Shown piece by piece: positions 17,899-27,471 of a DNA stretch of 64,000 bases. The DNA lies in the NCBI RefSeq assembly GCF_018402495.1, contig NZ_JAGYIU010000001.1, forward strand, positions 186,001 through 250,000, given 5' to 3'. Made by a program: the position numbers and the translations under genes. Position 1 is the stretch's first letter; each line of letters starts with the position of its first letter. Source of the DNA: Pseudoalteromonas sp. GTDB lineage: Bacteria; Pseudomonadota; Gammaproteobacteria; Enterobacterales; Alteromonadaceae. The notes under the pieces were generated by a model. It saw nothing but the letters and a program-made list of their open reading frames with translations. It ran no database searches and was not told the origin of the DNA.

Positions 17899-18726
17899 TT
17901 AATCATCAATCGAGCGCAGTAGGGCATTAATGCCCACTTTTTCGCGAGTTTGTTTGTCTACTTTTTTCACAATAATAGCCGCATACAAGCTATGGCTGCC
18001 ATCTTTTGAAGGCAGTGCACCTGGAACCACAACTGCGCCGGCAGGTACGCGGCCATAGTGAATTTCACCGGTTTCACGGTCGTAAATACGGGTACTTTGG
18101 CTGATGTAAACACCCATTGAAATAACGGCGCCTTCTTCAACAATTACGCCTTCAACAATTTCTGAACGTGCGCCAATAAAACAGTTGTCTTCAATGATGG
18201 TAGGATTCGCTTGTAACGGCTCTAAAACGCCGCCTATGCCTACGCCGCCAGATAAGTGTACATTCTTACCAATTTGAGCACATGAGCCCACAGTCGCCCA
18301 TGTATCGACCATGGTGCCATCGTCAACAAATGCACCTATGTTTACGTACGAGGGCATTAATACGACATTTTTACCTACAAAGCTGCCTTTACGAGCAACG
18401 GCGTTGGGTACGACGCGCATGCCGCCTTGCTGAAATTGCTCCGGCGTGTAGTCGCTAAATTTAAGCGGTACTTTGTCGTAAAATTGGTTTACGCCGTCGT
18501 TCATTGGCTGATTTTCACGAATTCTAAATGAAAGTAGTACTGCTTTTTTAAGCCACTGGTGAACAACCCATTCGCCTGAAATTTTCTCTGCAACGCGAGC
18601 AGCGCCGCTATCTAATAGCTCAAGCGCATCTATAATCGCTTGTTTAACATCGCTTGATACTGTAGCAGGGCTAATGCTATCGCGGTTATCCCACGCATTT
18701 TCAATCATGGTTTTTAAATCTGACAT
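17899..18726 (-). CDS. dapD: 2,3,4,5-tetrahydropyridine-2,6-dicarboxylate N-succinyltransferase
   Basis: Lysine/diaminopimelate pathway enzyme that transfers succinyl from succinyl-CoA to tetrahydrodipicolinate. The 275-residue protein has an N-terminal helical domain and a left-handed beta-helix made of hexapeptide repeats ([34 protein letters not shown]). Length and motifs match E. coli DapD (274). It follows glnD by 9 bases on the same strand, the glnD-dapD order seen in many gammaproteobacteria. Confidence 0.97.
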   Translation of the reverse strand: MSDLKTMIENAWDNRDSISPATVSSDVKQAIIDALELLDSGAARVAEKISGEWVVHQWLKKAVLLSFRIRENQPMNDGVNQFYDKVPLKFSDYTPEQFQQGGMRVVPNAVARKGSFVGKNVVLMPSYVNIGAFVDDGTMVDTWATVGSCAQIGKNVHLSGGVGIGGVLEPLQANPTIIEDNCFIGARSEIVEGVIVEEGAVISMGVYISQSTRIYDRETGEIHYGRVPAGAVVVPGALPSKDGSHSLYAAIIVKKVDKQTREKVGINALLRSIDD

Positions 18727-18735
18727 AGTGTCCTC

Positions 18736-21354
18736 TTATTCAATTTCGGCGTTGAGTTTTTTACGTAATGCCTGATGAATTTTTGCTTGCTCTTCATCAG
18801 TCAGCGCTTGATATTCGTTATTTGATACCACAAAGAAATCTTCTGCACGTTCACCTACCGTGGTAATACGTGCGGCATGTATGTGGAGTAAGTAAGCTTG
18901 AAAAACCTCGGCTATTTTAGTTAATAGCCCAGGTATATCGACCGCTTGAATTTCTATTAAGCTACGATCCTTACGAGGGTGCGGGCGCAGTACAATTTTA
19001 GGTTTAATATTAAAGTCTTTAAAACGTTGTGATCGGCTCTTTTTAAAGCGTATTTTTTTACGTGGATCATGAAGCGCTTGCTCTAATCCGCGTTTAATCG
19101 ATTGTGCGCGGCTACTGGCAATCGGGTCGCCATTAACTTCTAAAATAACAAAGTTAAATAGTACGTAGCCATCTTTGGTGGTCAGTACTTGGGCGTGCTG
19201 AATTTGCGCTTTTTTAGAGCCAATAACACTAACCAGTCGAGCAAAGAGCGCGCCTGAATAGGGGCTATAAGCAAACACTTGGGTACCGCCATGCATCGCT
19301 TTATTAGAAACGATAACACTGGGCTGGCTTAAATCAGTACACTTGAGTAAGTGCTCAGTATGCCAAGAAATTTGTTGCTCACTAAAAGCGGTAAAGTAAT
19401 TTGCTTTAAAACGGCTCCAAATTAAGTCAATTTGCTCCTCGTGATAATGCAAATTAAGCAGGCGTTGCTTAGCTTGGTGCTTTTTATCACGAATTTGGTC
19501 GCGTTGATCCATTGGGTTTTCAAGCCCAAGGCGCAAGGCGCGCTGTGTGTGCAAATAAAGCTCGCGCAGCAGCGTGTTTTTCCAGTCATTCCATAGGTTG
19601 TCATTGGTGGCTCGAATATCAGCCACTGTTAAACAATAGAGGTAATCGAGTTGGCGTTCGGTTTTTACTCGCGATGCAAAATCTTTTATTACATCGGGAT
19701 CGTTAATATCTTTACGTTGCGCAGTTACTGACATAAGTAAGTGATTGCTTACTAACCACGCTATGAGCTTACCATCTGAAGAGGCAAAGCCATGCAGCTT
19801 TGAAAACGCTATGGCATCAACAGCGCCCAGCTCTGAGTGATCGCCACCACGCCCCTTAGCAATATCATGAAAAATACCAGCCAAATACAGTAATTCGGGT
19901 TTATCCATGCGCGTAACTATTTCACTGCAAATTGGAAAGTCACTAATGCTGGTTTTATCGAAGTATTGGTAAATATTATTAATTAATTTATGGGTATGTT
20001 CATCTACGGTATAGGCATGAAACAAATCAAACTGCATTTGGCCAAAAATATTGCGCCACTGCGGAAGGTAAGCCGCAATCATGCCGTGCTTATGCATCAG
20101 CGTAAACGCACGGCCCATGCCGTTAGGGTGCTTTATAATGCGTAAAAAAGCTTCGCGGCACGCGGCGTAATCTTGTAAGTCACCTAATAAGCGACGACGT
20201 ACTTGGCGGATAGTTCGAATGGTGCTTGGGTATATATGGGTAATTTCTGGGTGATCAGCAATGTGCTCAAATAATACAAAAAGTTGGTCACGCCTAAAAA
20301 ATACTGACGGACTTTTTACCCGAATTTGATGGCCAACGCGTTCAAAATTACGATCAAGTTCTTCAACAGTGGCTTGGCTGCTGTCTGGTGAAATACTTTG
20401 CTCAAAGTACGAAAGTAGCATTTGATTAAGTTCACGAACCCGGCTCATTATTCTGAACAAGCGTTTCATCATGCGCTCAACAGAGGCTTTACCATCACTA
20501 CCAAAACCCAAAATTTCAGCCGCTTGCGGCTGGTGATCAAACAATAAACGGTTTTCTGAGCGACCTGCGGCTAAATGCAAAGCAAAGCGAATATTCCATA
20601 AATTTTCAAGGCACTCTAACAGTTCTTGGTATTCTTCGTGAGTTAGGTAGCCGTGATTTATCAGCTCTTGCAGGGTTTCGGCTCTAAAGTGTTTTTTTGC
20701 AACCCAAATAATGGTTTGTAAATCGCGCAGCCCGCCTGGATTTTCTTTTATATTAGGCTCTAAATTATAAGCCGTACCATGACATTTTTTGTGGCGTAAA
20801 TTTTGCTCTTGTACTTTTGCAACAAAGAACTCTCCAGAGCCCCATACAGGCCTTTCGATGAGGTGACTTTTGAGCTTTTCGAATTCAATATGGTTGCCGA
20901 AAATTAATCGGCTTTCTAGTAGGCTGGTGGCAAAGGTAACATCTTCACGTTTTTGCTCTATGGCTTGTTCAATGGTGCGTACACTGTGACCTATTTCTAA
21001 ATTAAGATCCCACAGCATAGTGACAAACTGGCCAATTTTTTCGCAAATATCGTCATTGGGTTGCTGGGTAACAAGCAGTAAAAAGTCAATGTCGGAGTAG
21101 GGATGAAGTTCACCGCGACCATAACCTCCTACAGCAATTAAAGCGAGATCTGGCTCGTGGGCTAAATCGAAAACATGAAAGAGTTTAATCAGTAACCGGT
21201 CTATAAATTCTGCACGGGCGTTTATTAGATTACCAACGGGTTGTTTTGAGAATTCATTATGCAACCATTTATAAAAATAGGCGGAGCAATCGCGGTATTC
21301 GCTAAGTTGCTGAGCATCATTGAGCAACTTTTTTACTTTGTTAGGTAATGCCAC
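18736..21354 (-). CDS. glnD: Bifunctional PII uridylyltransferase / uridylyl-removing enzyme
   Basis: Nitrogen sensor that adds UMP to PII proteins when glutamine is low and removes it when glutamine is high. The 872 residues show the expected order: nucleotidyltransferase domain with GGYGRGELHPYSDIDFLLL (the two Asp at 88 and 90), an HD phosphohydrolase domain with LAGIFHDIAKGRGGDHSELG in the middle, and two C-terminal ACT domains (from about residue 680). The start is GTG. It is co-directional with dapD. Confidence 0.97.
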   Translation of the reverse strand: MALPNKVKKLLNDAQQLSEYRDCSAYFYKWLHNEFSKQPVGNLINARAEFIDRLLIKLFHVFDLAHEPDLALIAVGGYGRGELHPYSDIDFLLLVTQQPNDDICEKIGQFVTMLWDLNLEIGHSVRTIEQAIEQKREDVTFATSLLESRLIFGNHIEFEKLKSHLIERPVWGSGEFFVAKVQEQNLRHKKCHGTAYNLEPNIKENPGGLRDLQTIIWVAKKHFRAETLQELINHGYLTHEEYQELLECLENLWNIRFALHLAAGRSENRLLFDHQPQAAEILGFGSDGKASVERMMKRLFRIMSRVRELNQMLLSYFEQSISPDSSQATVEELDRNFERVGHQIRVKSPSVFFRRDQLFVLFEHIADHPEITHIYPSTIRTIRQVRRRLLGDLQDYAACREAFLRIIKHPNGMGRAFTLMHKHGMIAAYLPQWRNIFGQMQFDLFHAYTVDEHTHKLINNIYQYFDKTSISDFPICSEIVTRMDKPELLYLAGIFHDIAKGRGGDHSELGAVDAIAFSKLHGFASSDGKLIAWLVSNHLLMSVTAQRKDINDPDVIKDFASRVKTERQLDYLYCLTVADIRATNDNLWNDWKNTLLRELYLHTQRALRLGLENPMDQRDQIRDKKHQAKQRLLNLHYHEEQIDLIWSRFKANYFTAFSEQQISWHTEHLLKCTDLSQPSVIVSNKAMHGGTQVFAYSPYSGALFARLVSVIGSKKAQIQHAQVLTTKDGYVLFNFVILEVNGDPIASSRAQSIKRGLEQALHDPRKKIRFKKSRSQRFKDFNIKPKIVLRPHPRKDRSLIEIQAVDIPGLLTKIAEVFQAYLLHIHAARITTVGERAEDFFVVSNNEYQALTDEEQAKIHQALRKKLNAEIE

Positions 21355-21416
21355 TTAGGCTGGCTCCTATATATGGACTGCATTATAAGTCTTGGATTAA
21401 GTTATTTTTATACAGT

Positions 21417-21463
21417 GTTTGCTGCAAAGGGAATAAATCATGTTATTTCCCTTTGCAGCAAAC
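21417..21463. repeat. Long inverted repeat between glnD and map
   Basis: Arms of 20 and 21 bases, beginning GTTTGCTGCAAAGGGA and ending TCCCTTTGCAGCAAAC, surround a 6-base loop. They pair perfectly over 16 bp plus most of the rest, with one bulged A. There is no T-run on the minus-strand side, so it is not a classical terminator for map; it may stabilise the 3' end of the map transcript. Confidence 0.7.
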
Positions 21464-21521
21464 CACTTAATCTGTACGCAGGCTAAAGCCTGTTATTACT
21501 ATGATTAAGCACACACTACTA

Positions 21522-22307
21522 TTAGTGCTCGATGATTCTATCGATAGTATCATCCGATCGTAGTGTTAAAATTTCAACACCATTTTCAGTTACCAGTAAG
21601 GTATGTTCCCACTGAGCTGATAAACTACGGTCTTTTGTTACCACAGTCCAGTCGTCTTTTAGTAATTTACATTGGCGTTTGCCTGCATTGACCATGGGCT
21701 CGATTGTTAAACACATACCGGCTTGTAATGTTTCGCCTGTACCTGGTTTTCCGTAATGCATTACTTGAGGTTCTTCGTGAAATTCTTTGCCAATACCGTG
21801 CCCGCAGTATTCACGTACGATAGAGTAATTAAAGCTCTCTGCATATTTTTGAATAGCTGCACCAATATCACCAAGGCGAACACCCGGTTTTACCATTTTA
21901 ATCGCAAGGTAAAGGCTTTCTTGAGTTACCTCTGCAAGGCGTTTACCTTGAATGTTAGGTGTGCCAACATGAAACATTTTTGAAGTATCACCATGATAGC
22001 CATCTTTTATAACGGTAATATCAATGTTAACACTGTCGCCATCTTTTAGTGGTTTATCGTTTGGGATCCCATGACAAATGACATGGTTTACCGAGGTACA
22101 AATTGATTTTGGAAAACCATGATAATTTAATGGGGCAGGGACTGCATCTTGCACATTAACAATATAATCATGACAAATTGTATTTAGCTCATCGGTGGTG
22201 ATACCCGGTACCACATGTGGTTCGATCATTTCTAGCACATCAGCAGCTAAACGGCCAGCTACACGCATTTTCTCGATTTCTTCAGGGGTCTTAATCACAG
22301 CGCTCAT
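21522..22307 (-). CDS. map: Type I methionine aminopeptidase
   Basis: Cytosolic metallopeptidase that removes the initiator methionine from new proteins. The 261-residue protein (E. coli 264) has all five metal ligands: D96, D107, H170, E203 and E234, in the contexts NIDITVI, HGDTSKMF, YCGHGIGKEFHEEP, TIEPMVN and QWEHTLLV. It is divergent from rpsB, the usual arrangement in gammaproteobacteria. Confidence 0.97.
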   Translation of the reverse strand: MSAVIKTPEEIEKMRVAGRLAADVLEMIEPHVVPGITTDELNTICHDYIVNVQDAVPAPLNYHGFPKSICTSVNHVICHGIPNDKPLKDGDSVNIDITVIKDGYHGDTSKMFHVGTPNIQGKRLAEVTQESLYLAIKMVKPGVRLGDIGAAIQKYAESFNYSIVREYCGHGIGKEFHEEPQVMHYGKPGTGETLQAGMCLTIEPMVNAGKRQCKLLKDDWTVVTKDRSLSAQWEHTLLVTENGVEILTLRSDDTIDRIIEH

Positions 22308-22365
22308 TGAGGCTCCAAAGTTGCGTTTTTAGATGATTATCGTCGCACAATTTTTGCACGAGACG

Positions 22366-22394
22366 TTGAGTATTTATTTTTAATATGGTATAAA
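22366..22394 (+). promoter_or_regulatory. Sigma-70 promoter of rpsB-tsf
   Basis: TTGAGT and TATAAA are separated by exactly 17 bases. A GC-rich GCGCGCC discriminator follows the -10 box, as in stringently controlled ribosomal-protein promoters. It lies about 185 bases before rpsB, leaving room for a regulatory leader. Confidence 0.75.
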
Positions 22395-22530
22395 GCGCGC
22401 CGTCTTTTTACAAATAAATTCTTTAATGATTTTTTGTATTTAAGGCAAACACAATTTTATTTTAACACACACACGTATCGTCACATACACTTGGGTGCAT
22501 TTCAGTTTCATTTAACTGCGGTGTTGGTGC

Positions 22531-22579
22531 TATGGGATATGTGGAGGCCTAACCCTAAACAACTTAGAGGATTTACAAA
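22531..22579 (+). promoter_or_regulatory. rpsB mRNA leader, S2 autoregulation element
   Basis: The stretch GGATATGTGGAGGC followed by TAACCC and then AGAGGATTT before the start codon matches the conserved rpsB leader of gammaproteobacteria as I remember it from E. coli. In E. coli, ribosomal protein S2 binds this leader to repress rpsB and tsf. The full structured element probably starts some 50 bases earlier. Confidence 0.7.
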
Positions 22580-23308
22580 ATGGCAAACGTTTCAATGCGC
22601 GATATGCTTCAAGCTGGTGTTCACTTTGGTCACCAAGCACGTTACTGGAACCCTAAGATGAAGCCTTTCATCTTCGGCGCACGTAATCGTGTACATATCA
22701 TCAACCTTGAGCAAACTGTACCAATGTTCAACACTGCACTTAAGTTTTTATCAAGTGCTGCTGCAAACAAAGGTAAAGTTCTTTTCGTTGGTACTAAGCG
22801 CGCAGCAAGCGAAGCAGTAAAAGAAGCTGCTTTACAAAGCGATCAATTCTTCGTTAACCACCGTTGGTTAGGCGGCATGTTGACTAACTGGAAAACAGTT
22901 CGTCAATCAATCAAGCGTCTTAAAGACCTTGAAGCTCAAAGCCAAGACGGTACTTTCGAGAAGTTAACTAAGAAAGAAGCGTTAATGCTTACTCGTGAAA
23001 TGGAAAAGCTTGAAAAGAGCCTTGGTGGTATTAAAAACATGGGTGGCCTTCCAGACGCTATCTTTGTAATCGATGCTGACCACGAGCACATTGCTATCCG
23101 TGAAGCTAACAACCTAGGTATCCCAGTTGTTGCAATCGTAGATACTAACTCTAACCCAGACGGTGTTGATTACATCGTACCTGGTAACGACGATGCTATC
23201 CGTGCAATCAACCTTTACACTAGCGCTGTTGCAGCTGCGATCACTGAAGGCCGTGAGAGTAACATCGTTGCTCAAGCTGAAAAAGATGACTTCGTAGAAG
23301 CTGAATAA
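22580..23308 (+). CDS. rpsB: 30S ribosomal protein S2
   Basis: Small-subunit ribosomal protein, 242 residues (E. coli 241). The start [19 protein letters not shown] and the segment [17 protein letters not shown] are strongly diagnostic. Codon use is of the highly expressed type (GGT, CGT, AAC, GTT), unlike the accessory genes in the window. It is first in the rpsB-tsf operon, and a strong hairpin separates it from tsf. Confidence 0.99.
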   Translation: MANVSMRDMLQAGVHFGHQARYWNPKMKPFIFGARNRVHIINLEQTVPMFNTALKFLSSAAANKGKVLFVGTKRAASEAVKEAALQSDQFFVNHRWLGGMLTNWKTVRQSIKRLKDLEAQSQDGTFEKLTKKEALMLTREMEKLEKSLGGIKNMGGLPDAIFVIDADHEHIAIREANNLGIPVVAIVDTNSNPDGVDYIVPGNDDAIRAINLYTSAVAAAITEGRESNIVAQAEKDDFVEAE

Positions 23309-23319
23309 TTAGCTGTCAT

Positions 23320-23350
23320 CAAGTCTTCATCTTTTTAAGATGAAGACTTG
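23320..23350 (+). other. Perfect 14-bp hairpin in the rpsB-tsf spacer
   Basis: CAAGTCTTCATCTT, a TTT loop and AAGATGAAGACTTG form a perfect stem. It is not followed by a T-run, so it is probably an attenuator or RNA-processing hairpin that sets the S2 to EF-Ts ratio rather than a complete stop. Confidence 0.75.
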
Positions 23351-23412
23351 CTATTCTTGTGGAGCGGGTAACCCGCTTATCTAAACCTGATTTCAGATTT
23401 GAGGATTTACTA

Positions 23413-24264
23413 ATGGCTGTAACTACTGCCCTAGTTAAAGAATTACGCGAGCGTACTGGCGCTGGCATGATGGATTGTAAAAAAGCGTTAACTGAGACTG
23501 ATGGTGACATCGAGTTAGCGATTGAAAACATGCGTAAGAGCGGTGCTGCAAAGGCTGCTAAAAAAGCAGGTAACATCGCTGCTGAAGGTACTATCATCAT
23601 CAAGCAAAACGCGGGTGTTGCTGTACTTGTGGAAGTTAACTGTCAAACTGACTTCGTTGCTAAAGATGCAAGCTTCTTAGCATTTGCTAATAAAGTAGCT
23701 GATGCTGCGATTGCTGACACGACTTCTATCGAAGACTTACAAGCTAAGTTTGAAGAAGACCGTGTTGAGCTAGTAACTAAAATTGGTGAAAACATCAATG
23801 TACGTCGTCTTCAGTACATCACTGGTGAGCAACTAGTTGAGTACCGTCACGGCGAGCGTATTGGTGTTGTTGTTGCAGGTGTTGCTGATGAAGAAACACT
23901 TAAGCACGTTGCAATGCACGTTGCTGCTTCAAGCCCAGACTACCTAACGCCTGATGACGTACCTGCTGATGTTGTTGAAAAAGAAAAGCAAGTACAAATC
24001 GACATCGCGATGAATGAAGGCAAGCCTGCTGAAATCGCTGAGAAAATGGTTGTTGGTCGTATGAAGAAATTTACTGGTGAGGTTTCGCTTACTGGTCAAG
24101 CTTTCATCATGGAACCTAAAAAATCTGTTGGCGAAATTCTTAAAGAGAAAAATGCAACAGTGACTGGCTTTGTACGTATGGAAGTTGGTGCAGGTATTGA
24201 GAAGAAAGAAGAAGATTTTGCTGCTGAAGTTGCTGCTCAAATTGCCGCTGCTAAAGCTAAGTAA
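23413..24264 (+). CDS. tsf: Elongation factor Ts
   Basis: Guanine-nucleotide exchange factor that recycles EF-Tu. I place the start at the ATG at 23413 (283 residues, beginning [18 protein letters not shown]), matching E. coli EF-Ts (283) and preceded by GAGGA; the longer upstream reading runs back into the hairpin spacer. N-terminal motif [13 protein letters not shown] and the core [10 protein letters not shown] are diagnostic. Codon use is of the highly expressed type. A terminator lies between tsf and pyrH. Confidence 0.99.
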   Translation: MAVTTALVKELRERTGAGMMDCKKALTETDGDIELAIENMRKSGAAKAAKKAGNIAAEGTIIIKQNAGVAVLVEVNCQTDFVAKDASFLAFANKVADAAIADTTSIEDLQAKFEEDRVELVTKIGENINVRRLQYITGEQLVEYRHGERIGVVVAGVADEETLKHVAMHVAASSPDYLTPDDVPADVVEKEKQVQIDIAMNEGKPAEIAEKMVVGRMKKFTGEVSLTGQAFIMEPKKSVGEILKEKNATVTGFVRMEVGAGIEKKEEDFAAEVAAQIAAAKAK

Positions 24265-24345
24265 GATTGACTATTTGTGATGCAAAAGGAAAATACATGC
24301 AATTAAAGTACTATTTGCTTTTGCGTCACGCTTAGAAATTCTTTA

Positions 24346-24390
24346 AAATAACCGCGCTTTTATGTTTAACATAAGCGCGGTTATTTTTTA
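24346..24390 (+). terminator. Terminator after tsf
   Basis: The arms AAATAACCGCGCTT and AAGCGCGGTTATTT with a 13-base loop are followed by a T-run. It ends about 33 bases before the pyrH start. Confidence 0.88.
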
Positions 24391-24422
24391 TCCATAATTT
24401 AATAAAAGTTGGCCCCAAAACT

Positions 24423-25172
24423 ATGACTATCAATCGCAAACCTATTTTTAGACGTGTTCTTCTCAAATTAAGTGGTGAAGCTTTAATGGGAGACGAAGGC
24501 TTCGGCATCGACCCTAAAGTTTTAGATCGTATGGCACAAGAAATTAAAGAACTTGTAGAGCTCGACGTAGAAGTGGGTTTAGTTATTGGTGGCGGTAACT
24601 TTTTACGTGGAGGCTCACTCGCTGAAGCGGGTATGAACCGCGTTGTTGGTGACCACATGGGTATGCTTGCAACCGTCATGAATGGCCTTGCTATGCGTGA
24701 TGCGTTGCACCGTGCCTTTGTAAATTGCCGTTTAATGTCAGCCATTCCTTTAAATGGCGTATGTGATGCATATAACTGGGCAGAAGCCATTAGCTTATTA
24801 AAAACAGGTCGCGTTGTTATTTTTGCAGCCGGTACGGGTAACCCGTTCTTTACGACTGATTCAGCAGCGTGTTTACGTGGCATTGAAATTGAAGCTGACA
24901 CAGTCATTAAAGCGACCAAAGTAGACGGAGTATTTAGCGATGATCCGGTTAAAAATCCAGATGCGACACTTTACCGTCACTTAAGCTACAATGAAATTAT
25001 TGATAAAGAACTAAAAGTAATGGATTTAGCGGCATTTACATTAGCTCGCGACCATAATATGCCATTGAGCGTATTTAATATGAATAAATCAGGCGCATTA
25101 AAACGCGTAATAATGGGTGAAGAAGAAGGAACCCTTATTTCTTCACAAGCCTCAGATGAAGTTAGTAACTAG
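24423..25172 (+). CDS. pyrH: UMP kinase
   Basis: Phosphorylates UMP to UDP in pyrimidine nucleotide synthesis; a hexameric cytosolic enzyme of the amino-acid kinase fold. The 249-residue protein has the N-terminal [16 protein letters not shown], the glycine-rich [11 protein letters not shown], and the ATP-site region [13 protein letters not shown]. It starts the pyrH-frr-uppS-cdsA-dxr-rseP-bamA cluster. With the tsf terminator immediately upstream, its transcription must come from read-through or a promoter inside that short spacer. Confidence 0.98.
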   Translation: MTINRKPIFRRVLLKLSGEALMGDEGFGIDPKVLDRMAQEIKELVELDVEVGLVIGGGNFLRGGSLAEAGMNRVVGDHMGMLATVMNGLAMRDALHRAFVNCRLMSAIPLNGVCDAYNWAEAISLLKTGRVVIFAAGTGNPFFTTDSAACLRGIEIEADTVIKATKVDGVFSDDPVKNPDATLYRHLSYNEIIDKELKVMDLAAFTLARDHNMPLSVFNMNKSGALKRVIMGEEEGTLISSQASDEVSN

Positions 25173-25186
25173 ATTAGGATTAAACC

Positions 25187-25744
25187 GTGATTAACGATAT
25201 TCAAAAAGATGCGCAAGCGCGCATGCAAAAAAGTGTAGCAGCACTTGGTAGTCAATTATCTAAAATTCGTACTGGCCGTGCTCATCCTGCAATTTTAGAC
25301 GGCATCATGGTGTCGTACTACGGCGCACCAACACCGTTAAACCAAGTTGCAAATGTAACAATTGAAGACTCACGTACATTGGCTATTGGTGTATTTGATA
25401 AATCATTAGCGCAAGCTGTTGAAAAAGCCATTATGGCCTCTGATCTTGGTTTAAATCCAATGTCTGCAGGTACAGTGATCCGTGTACCACTTCCTCCATT
25501 GACTGAAGAACGTCGTAAAGATTTAATTAAAATCGTACGTGGTGAAGTAGAAGGCGGTCGTGTTGCTATTCGTAACATTCGTCGTGATGCAAATGGCGAT
25601 ATTAAAAACTTATTAAAAGATAAAGACATCTCTGAAGATGAAGCACGTCAAGCTGAAGATGCAATTCAAAAAATCACAGATAAGTTTATTAAAGAAATGG
25701 ATACACAACTAACAGCAAAAGAAGCTGAGTTGATGGAAATCTAA
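25187..25744 (+). CDS. frr: Ribosome recycling factor
   Basis: Splits post-termination ribosomes together with EF-G. It has 185 residues, the usual family length. The motifs [22 protein letters not shown] and the C-terminal helix-rich region with [19 protein letters not shown] are characteristic. The start is GTG, 14 bases after pyrH. Confidence 0.98.
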   Translation: MINDIQKDAQARMQKSVAALGSQLSKIRTGRAHPAILDGIMVSYYGAPTPLNQVANVTIEDSRTLAIGVFDKSLAQAVEKAIMASDLGLNPMSAGTVIRVPLPPLTEERRKDLIKIVRGEVEGGRVAIRNIRRDANGDIKNLLKDKDISEDEARQAEDAIQKITDKFIKEMDTQLTAKEAELMEI

Positions 25745-25767
25745 GCGCGTAAAATTATTAGTTTTGA

Positions 25768-25802
25768 AACGCCGTCTGGGGTATACTAGGCGGCGTTTTT
25801 TT
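25768..25802 (+). terminator. Terminator between frr and uppS
   Basis: The arms AACGCCGTCT and AGGCGGCGTT (one G-U pair) with a 10-base loop are followed by seven T. It lies 20 bases before uppS, so it is probably partly read through. Confidence 0.85.
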
Positions 25803-25821
25803 ATGGAATACACAAAAATTT

Positions 25822-26583
25822 ATGGTTCTAGACGCTGATACAATTTCACAGCAATGTTTACCTAAACATGTTGCCATCATCATGGATGGTAACGGGCGTT
25901 GGGCGCAAGCTAGAAATAGACCTCGTGTATATGGGCATAAAAAAGGCGTGGATGCAGTTCGTCAATCCGTGCAGTTTTGTACTAAATTAGGAATACAATC
26001 GTTAACCTTATTTGCTTTTAGTAGTGAAAACTGGCGCCGCCCTGAAGACGAAGTAAATACTCTTATGGAGCTTTTTTTATTTGTATTAAGCAAAGAAGTT
26101 AAAAAGCTGCATAAAAATAACGTAAAACTAACCATCATTGGAGATTTATCTCGATTCTCTGAAAGCTTGCGCGCTAAAGTACATACAGCTCAAGAACTAA
26201 CAGCGAACAATACTGGGCTGCACTTAAATGTTGCGGCAAATTACGGTGGTCGCTGGGATATGACTCACGCTGCTAAGCAAGTTGCTTTACAAGTAGCGAA
26301 TGGAGAAATTGACCCAGCAGATATTACAGAAGAACATATTGCACAGCATATGAGTATGGCAGATCAAGCTCAGCCTGATTTATTGATCCGTACCGGTGGC
26401 GATGTCAGAATTAGTAACTTTTTACTTTGGCAGGCAGCCTACGCTGAGCTTTATTTTACCAATACACTTTGGCCTGATTTTAATGAAGCTGCTTTTGCAG
26501 AGGCCATTGCATGTTACGTTGCCAGAGAGCGACGTTTTGGTTGCACGGGCGAACAAATAAAACAATTACTCGCTCAAACCTAA
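25822..26583 (+). CDS. uppS: Undecaprenyl diphosphate synthase (di-trans,poly-cis)
   Basis: Adds eight isopentenyl units to farnesyl diphosphate to make the C55 lipid carrier for peptidoglycan and O-antigen. The 253-residue protein has the catalytic segment [20 protein letters not shown] (catalytic Asp in MDGNGRWA), the [11 protein letters not shown] motif and the C-terminal [15 protein letters not shown] and ELYFT segments. It lies in the pyrH-to-bamA block with cdsA 21 bases downstream. Confidence 0.98.
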   Translation: MVLDADTISQQCLPKHVAIIMDGNGRWAQARNRPRVYGHKKGVDAVRQSVQFCTKLGIQSLTLFAFSSENWRRPEDEVNTLMELFLFVLSKEVKKLHKNNVKLTIIGDLSRFSESLRAKVHTAQELTANNTGLHLNVAANYGGRWDMTHAAKQVALQVANGEIDPADITEEHIAQHMSMADQAQPDLLIRTGGDVRISNFLLWQAAYAELYFTNTLWPDFNEAAFAEAIACYVARERRFGCTGEQIKQLLAQT

Positions 26584-26604
26584 AATAGATTAAGGGTCAT
26601 CATT

Positions 26605-27471
26605 TTGTTAAAACAACGTATTTTAACCTCACTCGTGCTAGCGCCATTAGCACTGGCTTTGGTTTTTTACACCCCACTAACGTTATTTAGTTATTTTGCG
26701 GGTGCTATTGTATTAATGGGCGCGTGGGAATGGTCTGCCTTTATGGGACTATGCGATAAGCTAAAACGTGGCGCCTTTGTGTTATTAGTGGCTGTATTAC
26801 TAGGGTTACTCAATTTGCATTGGCCTATAGAGACTTTATGGCAAGATGGCAAGCTTGTAGGCGATGCTAATTACTTATTCACTTTATCGTTTTCGTGGTG
26901 GTTGGTAGCCAGTTATTTAGTGTGGCGTTACCCTGCTATGGCGAAAGGGTGGAACGAAGGGGTTGTGATGCGCGGCATTGCTGGTTTTTTGACCTTGGTA
27001 CCGCTATGGCTTGCACTTAACACACTGCGTAGTGCGCAATATACGGAATCTACTCACTATGGCTCTATGCTCATTTTAGTTGTATTAGGTATTGTATGGA
27101 GTGCCGATATTGGCGCTTACTTTACAGGTAAAAACTTTGGAAAACATAAACTAATGCCTAAAGTTAGCCCAAATAAAACCATTGAAGGCCTCGCAGGTGG
27201 TGTGGTCGCTGCGGTTTTATTTGTACTGGCTTTTTGTTATTACACCGATGTTGATACTTCTGTATGGCCTATTTATGCTGTTATGACGGCATTTATTGCC
27301 TTGTTTTCGGCGGTAGGTGATTTACTCGAGAGTATGTTTAAGCGTGAAGCGGGGCTCAAAGATAGCGGCAGTTGCTTACCAGGACACGGTGGTATTTTAG
27401 ATCGCATTGATAGCTTAACGGCAGCAGCACCCATGTTTGTTATTTGCTTTGCGTGGACACTTAGTTTATGA
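26605..27471 (+). CDS. cdsA: Phosphatidate cytidylyltransferase
   Basis: Inner-membrane enzyme making CDP-diacylglycerol, the precursor of bacterial phospholipids. The 288-residue protein has multiple membrane helices and the C-terminal family signature, seen as SAVGDLLESMFKREAGLKDS followed by PGHGGILDRIDSL. The predicted start is TTG, giving MLKQRILTSLVLAPL. Its stop overlaps the dxr start by 4 bases (ATGA). Confidence 0.97.
   Translation: MLKQRILTSLVLAPLALALVFYTPLTLFSYFAGAIVLMGAWEWSAFMGLCDKLKRGAFVLLVAVLLGLLNLHWPIETLWQDGKLVGDANYLFTLSFSWWLVASYLVWRYPAMAKGWNEGVVMRGIAGFLTLVPLWLALNTLRSAQYTESTHYGSMLILVVLGIVWSADIGAYFTGKNFGKHKLMPKVSPNKTIEGLAGGVVAAVLFVLAFCYYTDVDTSVWPIYAVMTAFIALFSAVGDLLESMFKREAGLKDSGSCLPGHGGILDRIDSLTAAAPMFVICFAWTLSL

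Noticed and set aside
23319..23603. Minus-strand ORF over the start of tsf, and similar antisense ORFs over accA, pyrH, bamA and dnaE
   Set aside because: These are shadows of strongly coding plus-strand genes with clear family identity.
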